Shown here piece after piece: positions 1 through 6,558 of a stretch of 15,860 nt of DNA. The position numbers were made by a program, and so were the translations under genes. This stretch comes from Pseudomonadota bacterium. Its GTDB lineage: Bacteria > Pseudomonadota > Alphaproteobacteria > Rhizobiales > Xanthobacteraceae. The DNA is taken from NCBI GenBank assembly GCA_021779635.1, contig JAJYAH010000066.1:1-15860 (forward strand), read 5' to 3'. The notes beneath the pieces are model-generated. The model searched no databases and was not told the origin of the DNA. It was given only the letters and a program-made list of their open reading frames with translations. The stretch's first letter is position 1, and every line of letters starts with the position of its first letter.

Positions 1-1209
1 TGCCAGGTTCAACGTCGAGATCGGCGGTTGCCGAACGTTGGCGTAGACATGTCCCGGCAGGCTGCCGAGCCAGGCCTCGACCGCATTCACGGTCTCAATC
101 ATGCAGGTGAAATCCCGTCCCTGGATCGCCTTTTCGACGAGACGGAGCTTTTCGTCTGATGTGGCGGGGTCGTCGTCCCAGACCGTGACCGTCGCCGTGA
201 CAAAAGCCTCACCGATCTGGTCGGAACCCAGCTCCTGGAGCGCCGCGTCGGCATCCATTGCCTTATTGTGGGCATCGGTATCAAGGAGTGCGGAAGCCTC
301 GTTGGTCATGACCTCCTTGAGGATCGCGGCCACCGACTTACGTTTGGCAAACCATTGCCGCCTGATCCTGGTCAGGAGTTTTGTGGCGTCCATTTTGTCG
401 AGCATGATCGCGCGGGTCGTCCAGCGATACGCAAACGCCAGACGGTTCAGGTCGTCGAGGATCCCAGGCGTGGTCGCCGTCGGAAATCCAACGACGGTCA
501 GGACACGCAGATGCGCTGAACCGAGCATCGGCTCGAGCCCGCCGGTCAGGGGCTGATCGGCGAGCAGCGCGTCAAGATGCATCGGAATCTCGGGTACCCT
601 GACACGATGCCGCTTGGTCGATACGGTCGAGTGCAGGTACGTCAAGGTCTCCTGGTCATCCAGCCAGGCGCACTCCGGCATGAAGCCTTCGACAAGCTGC
701 AACACCCGGTTGGTTCGATCGACAAATCCGCGGAGAACTTCACGCGCATCGGCATCGGTGTTGCGATTGCCACCCTCATAGAGCAGCCGTTCCGCTTTCG
801 CCGTGCCCTCGGCCGGTGGCAAGTACAGAAATGTCAGGAAATAGCTCGACTCGTAATGCGCGCCGGCCTCCTCGAACTGAGCTCGTCGTTCCGCATCGAT
901 CAGGGCGGAGGCTACGTCCGGGAAGGTGCTAGGCGGATAAGCGCCCGCCGAATGGCGCTGTGCCTCGACAAAAATCGCCCAACCGGATTCGAGGCGCCGC
1001 AGGGCATTGTTCAGACGACCGGCGATGGCAACGAGTTCGGCCGGAACGGCGCTATCAAGGTCGGGGCCGCGAAATCTTGCCGTCCGTTGAAACGACCCAT
1101 CCTTGTTCAGGATGATGCCCTCATCGACTAGCGCGGCCCAGGGCAGGAAGTCGGCCAGGCGCGTATTCGAACGGCGGTATTCGGCGAGGTTCATCATGGG
1201 ATCGCTCAT
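1..1209 (-). CDS. trbE: TrbE, conjugal transfer ATPase (VirB4-like), N-terminal part
   Basis: The reading frame is open from 1209 to the left edge (403 codons), so the C-terminal half lies outside the window. The N-terminus (MSDPMMNLAEYRRSNTRLAD), followed by LNKDGSFQRTARFRGPDLDS and RLNNALRRLESGWAIFVEAQ, is the recognisable start of TrbE, the VirB4-type ATPase that powers pilus assembly and substrate transfer at the inner membrane. The visible portion is the N-terminal CagE/TrbE/VirB domain. The Walker A motif normally lies further along and is not reached. The start at 1209 is favoured because its ATG overlaps the trbD stop as ATGA; ATGs at 1197 and 1194 are in frame and also possible. It belongs to the trbBCDE operon with tight translational coupling. 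No frameshift or stop was seen when the frame was translated line by line. Confidence 0.95.
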   Translation of the reverse strand, partial: MSDPMMNLAEYRRSNTRLADFLPWAALVDEGIILNKDGSFQRTARFRGPDLDSAVPAELVAIAGRLNNALRRLESGWAIFVEAQRHSAGAYPPSTFPDVASALIDAERRAQFEEAGAHYESSYFLTFLYLPPAEGTAKAERLLYEGGNRNTDADAREVLRGFVDRTNRVLQLVEGFMPECAWLDDQETLTYLHSTVSTKRHRVRVPEIPMHLDALLADQPLTGGLEPMLGSAHLRVLTVVGFPTATTPGILDDLNRLAFAYRWTTRAIMLDKMDATKLLTRIRRQWFAKRKSVAAILKEVMTNEASALLDTDAHNKAMDADAALQELGSDQIGEAFVTATVTVWDDDPATSDEKLRLVEKAIQGRDFTCMIETVNAVEAWLGSLPGHVYANVRQPPISTLNLA

Positions 1210-1469
1210 GTGTTGAGGTGACCGGGAATACGGAGGTGTCGGCGAACGACCTCGACGAAGTCAGGATCGCGCTTGGCGGCCCAGACGGCGGCCATGTGGC
1301 CGACGAACCAAAGCAGGAGCCCCGCGATCCAAAGGCGCAGACCGATGCCGAGCGCAGCAGCGAGCGTGCCGTTGAGGATGGCAATGGAGCGTGGCGCGCC
1401 GCCCATCAGGATCGGCTCGGTCAGCGCGCGATGAACGGGCACGACGAAGTTCGGGATCTGCGGGTCCAT
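1206..1469 (-). CDS. trbD: TrbD, conjugal transfer inner-membrane protein (VirB3-like)
   Basis: An 87-residue protein of usual TrbD length. It starts MDPQIPNFVVPVHRALTEP, followed by ILMGGAPR, the conserved N-terminal signature of TrbD/VirB3. Two hydrophobic stretches (about residues 29-43 and 46-61, rich in L, A, G, W) form the membrane hairpin, and a charged tail (about 64-87) follows. In P-type conjugation systems this protein works with TrbE at the base of the mating channel. The ATG at 1469 overlaps the trbC stop by one base (TGATG) and the stop overlaps trbE by four bases, so the three genes are almost certainly translated together. A longer in-frame reading up to 1691 exists, but it only shadows trbC. 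Confidence 0.93.
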   Translation of the reverse strand: MDPQIPNFVVPVHRALTEPILMGGAPRSIAILNGTLAAALGIGLRLWIAGLLLWFVGHMAAVWAAKRDPDFVEVVRRHLRIPGHLNT

Positions 1470-1795
1470 CAGATCACCACTCCACCGCCGAACGAGAAGA
1501 ACGACAGAAAGAAGCTTGATGCGGCAAAGGCGATGGACAGGCCGAACACGATCTGGATCAACCTGCGGAAACCACCCGACGTGTCGCCAAACGCGAGCGA
1601 TAGCCCCGTGACGATGATGATGATGACCGCAATGATCTTCGCGACCGGCCCTTCGACCGATTGCAGGATCTGGTTGAGCGGCTGTTCCCACGGCATGTTG
1701 GAGCCAGCAGCCAAAGCTGGACTGGCGGTCAGATAGGTGGCCGCGACGATGGTCGTCGAGACAATCCCTCGCTCGAGCGAAGCAGTGAAACTCAT
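1469..1795 (-). CDS. trbC: TrbC, conjugative pilin precursor (VirB2-like)
   Basis: A 108-residue protein of typical TrbC pilin size. The N-terminus (about residues 1-30) is a signal peptide: a short positively charged start, a hydrophobic stretch, then SPALAAGS, with likely cleavage near the ALA-A site. The mature part has two strongly hydrophobic segments (about 52-68, IAVIIIIVTGLSLAFGD region, and about 82-105), separated by a short polar loop containing GGFRR. This is the pilin hairpin topology; in RP4-type systems TrbC is processed and cyclised to build the pilus. The stop overlaps the trbD start, and the ATG at 1795 overlaps the trbB stop as ATGA. Confidence 0.93.
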   Translation of the reverse strand: MSFTASLERGIVSTTIVAATYLTASPALAAGSNMPWEQPLNQILQSVEGPVAKIIAVIIIIVTGLSLAFGDTSGGFRRLIQIVFGLSIAFAASSFFLSFFSFGGGVVI

Positions 1796-2760
1796 AGTTG
1801 GTCCCCTATGGCTGTAAGGCTGTAATCACCTGAGGGTCCGAGCCCTGCGACGCTGGCGAGTTCGGCAAGACGGCGATCAGCACCGCGACCGGAAAGCACG
1901 GCGATGACGTTGATGGTTTCCGCAATCAAAGGGCGCGGGACCGTAACAACGGCTTCCTGAATGAGCTGCTCGAGCCGCCGCAAGGCACCGAGCGCGGTGC
2001 CGGCGTGGATGGTACCGACGCCGCCCGGATGGCCGGTGCCCCAAGCTTTGAGCAGATCGAGAGCCTCTGCTCCTCGGACCTCTCCGATCGGAATACGGTC
2101 AGGTCGCAGGCGGAGGGAAGATCGCACAAGGTCCGACAGCGAGATCACGCCGTCTCTCGTGCGTAGCGCCACGAGGTTTGGTGCCTTACACTGAAGCTCC
2201 CGCGTGTCTTCGATTAGAACGACTCTATCCGAGGTCTTGGCGACTTCCGCCAGCAATGCGTTGGTCAGCGTCGTCTTGCCACTGGAGGTGCCGCCTGCGA
2301 CCAAGATATTCTTGCGGGTTCCGACCGAAGCCCTCAGAGCTTCGGCTTGGTCCCGATTCATGATCCCGGCAGCGACGTAGTCGTCCAACGTGAACACTGT
2401 GACTGCCGGCTTGCGAATCGCAAAGGCCGGGGCCGCAACTACGGGAGGCAATAGGCCTTCGAAGCGCTCCCCGGTCTCGGGCAATTCAGCCGACACGCGC
2501 GGCGCTCCGGCGTGAACTTCGGCACCCACGTGGTGGGCGACCAAACGTACGATGCGCTCCCCGTCGGGAGCGGACAGGCGTTCACCGGTATCCGCCAGAC
2601 CGCTCGACAGCCGGTCGATCCACAACCGGCCATCCGGATTGAGCATCACCTCAATGATCGCCGGATCTTCTAGAAAGCGCGCGATCGCAGGTCCGAATGC
2701 GGTGCGCAACATGCGCGCGCCGCGCGAGATCGCCTCCGATTGAATGGAATGGATTGCCAC
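1792..2760 (-). CDS. trbB: TrbB, conjugal transfer secretion ATPase (VirB11/GspE family)
   Basis: A traffic ATPase forming a hexamer on the cytoplasmic face of the mating channel. Taken from the GTG at 2760 it has 322 residues, the usual family length. Visible motifs are Walker [10 protein letters not shown] (156-164), the Asp box LIEDTREL (182-189), a Walker B-like [12 protein letters not shown] (223-234) and the His box [15 protein letters not shown] (241-255). The N-terminal part ([23 protein letters not shown]) matches TrbB of rhizobial elements. The GTG is preferred because GGAGG sits five bases upstream; a TTG at 2772 is in frame but lacks a good ribosome site. It is the first gene of the trb run. 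A traG or copG-like gene often precedes trbB in related elements, and none is visible here. Confidence 0.93.
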   Translation of the reverse strand: MAIHSIQSEAISRGARMLRTAFGPAIARFLEDPAIIEVMLNPDGRLWIDRLSSGLADTGERLSAPDGERIVRLVAHHVGAEVHAGAPRVSAELPETGERFEGLLPPVVAAPAFAIRKPAVTVFTLDDYVAAGIMNRDQAEALRASVGTRKNILVAGGTSSGKTTLTNALLAEVAKTSDRVVLIEDTRELQCKAPNLVALRTRDGVISLSDLVRSSLRLRPDRIPIGEVRGAEALDLLKAWGTGHPGGVGTIHAGTALGALRRLEQLIQEAVVTVPRPLIAETINVIAVLSGRGADRRLAELASVAGLGPSGDYSLTAIGDQL

Positions 2761-2772
2761 CGCCGCCTCCAA

Positions 2773-3054
2773 CCAATAAGGCGCGTCCTGCGCGGCCTCA
2801 GATGGGGGTGAATGAAAAGGGCAGGAAATGGCTCAGCGCAACGGCTGGACTGTGGGGGTCATAGACCAGCGTAGAAAAAGAAACATCAGGGCGTGTTCAA
2901 AATTTTTAGGATCATCCGTAACGAGGTAAGGTGCTCCCGCCGTCAATCGCTTTACGTAGGCGCCGAGGCCATTGAACTCGCTTCCCATCCGCCGGGGTTT
3001 GATTGGATTCTCGATTGCCGGGGTCCATTGGGCAGTGAAGCGGAGCTAGCCCAG
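2773..3054. other. Gene-poor stretch upstream of trbB
   Basis: This 282-base stretch separates trbB from the small orphan gene. It must hold the promoter of the trb operon, but I cannot assign convincing -35/-10 boxes. The only coding candidate is the short doubtful reading listed at 2833-2988. The sequence is more AT-rich around 2870-2920 than the flanking genes. I see no terminal inverted repeat, transposase motif or tRNA end. Confidence 0.4.
2833..2988 (-). CDS. Doubtful 51-residue ORF, unknown
   Basis: The frame from ATG 2988 to the TGA at 2833 encodes 51 residues with protein-like composition: MGSEFNGLGAYVKRL near the start and APYLVTDDPKNFEHALMFLF in the middle. The first half uses mostly G/C in third codon positions, as the real genes around it do; the second half does not. 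The frame is open about 19 codons further upstream (LRFTAQWTPAIENPIKPRR) before a stop, so this could be the tail of a broken gene rather than a complete one. I do not recognise a family. It lies between trbB and the orphan gene at 3055-3222 on the same strand. Confidence 0.2.
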   Translation of the reverse strand: MGSEFNGLGAYVKRLTAGAPYLVTDDPKNFEHALMFLFLRWSMTPTVQPLR

Positions 3055-3222
3055 TCAGGCTGGCGGACAAGTCGTCAGCAACAGAAGAAACAAGGCGCGC
3101 TGGGCTCGATACCTCGCCGCTGCTCGGGATCTTTCCCTGCCCTCCATGAGGATCTTTCCAGAGGAGTCGCGGATATGCCACTTCCAATAACGAGACGTTC
3201 GATTGAGAACCAGTTCAAACAT
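3055..3222 (-). CDS. Small orphan protein, 55 residues, unknown function
   Basis: ATG 3222 to TGA 3055 encodes 55 residues: MFELVLNRTSRYWKWHIRDS, then GKILMEGRERSRAAARYRAQ, ending in a leucine-rich LFLLLLTTCPPA. The pattern (a short beta-like start, an aromatic RYWKWHI core, a GK turn, an R/A-rich helix of the type RSRAAARYRAQRALF) resembles a family of very small hypothetical proteins I associate with Bradyrhizobium, Rhodopseudomonas and Afipia. The resemblance is from memory and not tested. The third-position composition fits coding sequence. There is no strong ribosome site; GAGTG lies a few bases upstream. No function can be proposed. Confidence 0.6.
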   Translation of the reverse strand: MFELVLNRTSRYWKWHIRDSSGKILMEGRERSRAAARYRAQRALFLLLLTTCPPA

Positions 3223-3399
3223 TGGTCACTCGACGGTGTTTTGCTGCCCGTAAGCCTAGATCTTTCAACCCAGCCTCGGTTTCGCCGAGCCTGTGTCAGC
3301 CGACGCTGTTCGTCCGCCACCAAGGTCTCATTGTTAAAGCATTTTTGGCGTTAGCGGTGACCGTCATGGTCGCTCATAGGCCATGTAGCGCCGGATGCG
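3223..3399. other. Non-coding stretch, probable junction debris
   Basis: No supported gene on either strand. The longer readings across it (for example minus-strand 3351-3560) have compositions rich in R, T, S and G and no recognisable motif. Together with the novel tail of the truncated IclR gene beside it, the segment looks like recombined leftover sequence. No transposase or terminal repeat could be identified. Confidence 0.35.
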
Positions 3400-3852
3400 T
3401 CACCTGCCGTCCGGGTCACATCCGAACACATCGAGGCCCTCGTCTCGGTTGTCTCGATTGGCCGTCCCTTCCGAAGTCTGGTTCGTGCGATTCCACCCCC
3501 CATTGGGGAGGTGACATCGCTCCGTGACGCATTTTCCGAACAAAGTCTCGCCCAGCGCAAGGGTGCTTGGTCCGATACGATATGTTTGGTCCTCCGGCAA
3601 ATATTCTAGTTGACCAATCTTGATGAGAGTAAGGGTCAGGCGGGACACGGTGGACCGGGGCAGATTGCATCGCTCGGCGATCTCTCTATTTCCAAGGCGC
3701 ATCGTCGGAGACTCGAAGCAGTGCAGAATATCGTACGCGACTTGGATTATGTCCGTCCTGACTCGTACGGAGCCCGGGTGAAACTCAATTAGCTGCTCGG
3801 ATCGTCGTCTCATAGCCCAGGCGTCCGTTGTGCGAGATCGATCTGTAACCAC
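3400..3852 (-). pseudogene. Truncated IclR-family regulator (DNA-binding half only)
   Basis: The reading from ATG 3852 encodes 150 residues. Residues about 34-107 are a clear IclR N-terminal winged helix-turn-helix: DIIQVAYDILHCFESPTMRL, then REIAERCNLPRSTVSRLTLTL as the recognition region, and a wing ending YRIGPSTLALGETLFG. IclR proteins are usually about 250-270 residues with a C-terminal effector-binding domain. Here family similarity stops near residue 107 (about base 3531) and an unrelated Arg/Asn/Thr-rich tail of about 43 residues runs to the stop. The effector domain is therefore missing and the breakpoint lies near 3531. It may still bind DNA without ligand control, or be dead. ATG 3813 is an alternative start. 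A strong palindrome lies 25 bases upstream. Confidence 0.75.
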
Positions 3853-3876
3853 ATCGACAGAAATTGTATCTCAGGT

Positions 3877-3906
3877 ACCGGTGGAGAGAGCACTCTCTCC
3901 ACTGGT
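3877..3906. promoter_or_regulatory. 30-base near-perfect palindrome upstream of the IclR-like gene
   Basis: Arms GTGGAGAGAG (3881-3890) and CTCTCTCCAC (3893-3902) are perfectly complementary around a two-base centre. After one mismatch (3880/3903) the symmetry continues for three more pairs (ACC 3877-3879 with GGT 3904-3906). It lies in the 176-base gap between the SDR gene end and the truncated IclR start, so it could be an operator for an IclR-type protein. It is a poor fit to a Rho-independent terminator of the SDR operon, because no T-run follows on the minus strand and the loop would be very small. Confidence 0.45.
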
Positions 3907-4028
3907 CCGTCGTAAATTCGAAAGACGGGATCGCGGCCGAAGGTTCTGGACTCAAAGCCTTCATTCGATCGTATGTTCTACGGAATACCCCGTCCACTTT
4001 TCCGGCAACTCTAAACAATGCGGCGCGC

Positions 4029-4823
4029 TCAGAGCGCAAGCGTGAAGCCGCCGTTCACAGGGTAGGTCTGACCGCTGATCCAGGAACTCGCCTCGGAAGC
4101 GAGGAAGAGAACCATGTTTGCGATGTCGGTGGGCTCTCCTGGGCGGCGAATGATATACTTTTCGAAGACTCGCTTCACACGCTCGGGATCCGCAAAGGCG
4201 GCTTCGGTCGCAGGCGTGCGGGTAGCAGAGATTGCGACTGCGTTAGCCGTGATACCAAAGCGGCCCAGAGACCGCGCGACCGAGCGCGTGAAGCCGGCGG
4301 CACCGGACTTCGCGGCAGCGTAGGTCTCCATGCCTGCGTCGCCATACCTGCCAGCGTCCGAGATAATGGTAATGATCCGACCAGGCGCCTTCCTCTCGAT
4401 CATCCCGGGAATGACAGCCGCCGCACAGTTGATCACCCCATACAGGTTGACCCCGATCGCCTGGTTCCAGACGTCGGGTCCAACCTCCCAGAACGGCTTA
4501 CGGATGTCCGCGGTCGGATTTGCGCCCATGTTGCCCGCGTTGTTGACGAGGACGCCGACCGGGCCGAGTTCGGCCTTGATCTTCTCGTTCATCGCCTTTA
4601 CTGCGGCGAGATCAGTGACGTCCGCCTGTGCGGCGATCGCCTTCCCGCCGGCCGACCGGATCTCTTCAACCACAGCTTCAGCGCGAGCAAGGTGATAGTC
4701 GTTGACCGCCACGCCGCCGCTGTTGTGTTGAGCGAGGTGAAGTGCGATCTGGCGACCGACGCCCTGCCCGCTGCCGGTCACCAGCGCGACGCGGCCCGCC
4801 AGATCCAGAATATCGTTGCTCAT
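4029..4823 (-). CDS. SDR-family NAD(P)-dependent oxidoreductase
   Basis: A 264-residue classical short-chain dehydrogenase. Cofactor motif TGSGQGVG (16-23), NNAG (94-97), catalytic Ser155 in IISDAGRY and Tyr168-x3-Lys172 in TYAAAK are all present. The C-terminus (ASSWISGQTYPVNGGFTLAL) is the usual SDR end. No acidic residue is obvious just after the first glycine motif, but the Asp at 42 (VNDYH) would favour NAD. Such enzymes oxidise hydroxyacyl-CoA or ring alcohol intermediates in acyl-CoA catabolism; the exact substrate is inferred from context only. The start at 4823 is chosen because AAAGGAG lies about nine bases upstream; the longer reading from 4874 adds no family sequence. It is the last gene of the minus-strand cluster, 74 bases after the thiolase-like gene. 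Confidence 0.9.
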   Translation of the reverse strand: MSNDILDLAGRVALVTGSGQGVGRQIALHLAQHNSGGVAVNDYHLARAEAVVEEIRSAGGKAIAAQADVTDLAAVKAMNEKIKAELGPVGVLVNNAGNMGANPTADIRKPFWEVGPDVWNQAIGVNLYGVINCAAAVIPGMIERKAPGRIITIISDAGRYGDAGMETYAAAKSGAAGFTRSVARSLGRFGITANAVAISATRTPATEAAFADPERVKRVFEKYIIRRPGEPTDIANMVLFLASEASSWISGQTYPVNGGFTLAL

Positions 4824-4897
4824 ATATTTCGCTCCTTTGACTTGTGGACTGAGACTTTCAGCGGCGCCTGCCAATACGCGAGAGGCACAGCGAATCG

Positions 4898-6040
4898 CTA
4901 TTTTGAAAGAACGTGCGCGTAGCAGACCGCGCCAACGCCAACCATGTGAGCCAATCCGGTCGTTGCGCCCTTGTGCTGCCGCACACCGGCCTCGCCGCGA
5001 AGCTGGCGAACGATTTCGCCGATCTGACCAATGCCCGTCGGTCCGACCGGATGGCCCATTGCGATCAGACCTCCTGAGGGACTGATCGCGCAGCGTCCAC
5101 CAATATTCCAGGCGCCCTCTTTCAGAAGCGGAATGAACTGGCCCGGCTTGCAGATACCGGTGGCTTCCGCATACAGCAATTCCTCAATGGTGAAAGCATC
5201 GTGCAACTCGATGACGTCGAGATCGCTCGGCGTTATCTGCGCCTCTTGAATAGCGCGCGAAATGGTCTCCACCGATAGCGCGGCGTCGGGATTGAGGTTA
5301 TTGCCGACACGCTCACTGCCGGCCGCGGACGAAGCGATGCGCACCGCGCGGCCTGGATCAATTCCGAGCTGCTTGATGCCGTCTTCTGACGTGATGATCA
5401 CCGCTGCAGCGCCCTCTCCGACAGGCGTGCATTGAAGCGCGGTCAGCGTGCCCGAAATCGGCTTGCCGCCCAATACTTCTTCGAGCGTCCGCACCTTCTG
5501 GCGCTGCGCATTGGGATTTGTGGCGCCGTTTGCGTGGTTCTTGACTGCAACGAGCGCTATGTCTTCCGGCTTGATCCTGAACCTCTGGGAATACTCGTCC
5601 GTAAGCAGCGCAAAATGCGTAAACGGAACGATCGAGTCGTCAGCGAGTGTCGGAAGCCCGGTCGTGGCTCGCGGTATGCCGCCCTTAGGCGGCTTGTCGA
5701 CGCCGACAGCAAGCGCCACGTCGCTAATGCCGGATGCAACTTCGATGCACGCATGTCGGAATGCGGTCGAGCCGGAGGCTGAGGCATTCTCGATATGAAC
5801 CAAAGGTTTGCCCAATGCGCCGAGATGTCGAAGCATAGGACGGCCGACAGCAAGCCCTAGAAGCGCATGCGCCACATAGGTCGACTCGACCACCTCCCAA
5901 GAAATCTTCGAATCGGCTAGGGCTTCTCGAATAGCTCGAAGCCCTAGCGTTACGTAAGTGGTCTCGCTTGCATACTGATATGGATGAAAGCCGATGCCGA
6001 CAACGTAGACAGGGCGCAGATCACTAATCAAACGCGCCAT
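4898..6040 (-). CDS. Thiolase-fold lipid-transfer protein (Ltp2-like), probable retro-aldolase subunit
   Basis: A 380-residue protein of the SCP-x/non-specific lipid-transfer thiolase branch: ASGSTAFRHACIEVASG, HDAFTIEELLYAEATGICKP, and GHPVGPTGIGQIGE with His330. The position of the thiolase nucleophile reads ENASASGS, so Ser87 stands where cysteine is expected (compare ACASGG in true thiolases). The C-terminal CxG motif is also absent, with AHMVGVG (His365) in its place. This argues against thiolysis. Ltp2-type proteins lacking this Cys act with a DUF35 partner as retro-aldolases on tertiary or beta-hydroxy acyl-CoA (known for 17-hydroxy steroid C22-CoA). Such a partner is encoded two bases upstream. 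AGGAGG precedes the ATG at 6040. An inactive or ligand-binding thiolase homologue is the alternative. Confidence 0.88.
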   Translation of the reverse strand: MARLISDLRPVYVVGIGFHPYQYASETTYVTLGLRAIREALADSKISWEVVESTYVAHALLGLAVGRPMLRHLGALGKPLVHIENASASGSTAFRHACIEVASGISDVALAVGVDKPPKGGIPRATTGLPTLADDSIVPFTHFALLTDEYSQRFRIKPEDIALVAVKNHANGATNPNAQRQKVRTLEEVLGGKPISGTLTALQCTPVGEGAAAVIITSEDGIKQLGIDPGRAVRIASSAAGSERVGNNLNPDAALSVETISRAIQEAQITPSDLDVIELHDAFTIEELLYAEATGICKPGQFIPLLKEGAWNIGGRCAISPSGGLIAMGHPVGPTGIGQIGEIVRQLRGEAGVRQHKGATTGLAHMVGVGAVCYAHVLSK

Positions 6041-6042
6041 AA

Positions 6043-6468
6043 CTATGCCTCCTCATTTGCCGCAGGCGAAAACCGCAGGTCATACGTTCCACGGTTCGGA
6101 CGTGTTTCAGGCGCAAGGCAAGTGACCATGACGGCGCCGTTCGCCAGACGAACGACCGGCTGCACACCGAGAAGCGCGCGAACGACCGCTCCGTCGTCGG
6201 TGACGATCGAGCCGACGGTAAAAGGAGCAGGACGGTCAGGCCCAGCGGGCACAAACACTTCAGCGGACGCCACGAGCTTGCCGCGCCCGATTAGCGGTAT
6301 GGGCTCCAGGTCCTGGGATCCGCAGCTTTCACAACCGTACGTCTGCATCGGGAAAAATACGTACCCGCATGTCCGACACTTCCCCCCCAGCAGTGCTGGC
6401 CGCTTCGTTGACGCGCGGGGGCCTTCTGTCGTGAACAGCGCGTGCTGTGGGGATTGTCCCTCGGACAT
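6043..6468 (-). CDS. DUF35 zinc-ribbon/OB-fold protein (ChsH2-like aldolase partner)
   Basis: A 141-residue protein in DUF35 architecture: an N-terminal helix, a rubredoxin-like zinc ribbon with Cys31-x2-Cys34 and Cys46-x2-Cys49 (CRTCGYVFFP, YGCESCGS), then an OB-fold part (about 58-130) with GRGKLVASAEVFVP and PAPFTVGSIVTDDG. Proteins of this family bind acyl-CoA and form stable complexes with thiolase-fold partners, being needed for Ltp2-type retro-aldol cleavage in steroid catabolism. The gene stops two bases before the thiolase-fold start, which supports a complex. The start at 6468 has AAGGAG with 6-7 bases spacing; the reading upstream to 6513 is less likely. The substrate is not known. 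Confidence 0.88.
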   Translation of the reverse strand: MSEGQSPQHALFTTEGPRASTKRPALLGGKCRTCGYVFFPMQTYGCESCGSQDLEPIPLIGRGKLVASAEVFVPAGPDRPAPFTVGSIVTDDGAVVRALLGVQPVVRLANGAVMVTCLAPETRPNRGTYDLRFSPAANEEA

Positions 6469-6558
6469 CCGACTCTCCTTCTTTCGATCAGCGCGACTCT
6501 GCGCAGGCAACAATGTTGGTGACGACTATCATTTGCGATCTGACGCTTCTTGCACCGC

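Noticed and set aside
2893..3354. Plus-strand 153-codon reading upstream of trbB
   Set aside because: No motif, mixed codon use, and it lies opposite the better-supported 55-residue minus-strand gene.
2881..3531. Insertion sequence remnant in the junction zone
   Set aside because: The patchwork suggests one, but I found no transposase motif, terminal inverted repeats or target duplication.
3864..4922. Plus-strand reading of 352 codons over the SDR gene
   Set aside because: The minus strand encodes an intact SDR with cofactor and catalytic motifs; the plus product has no recognisable motif and biased composition.
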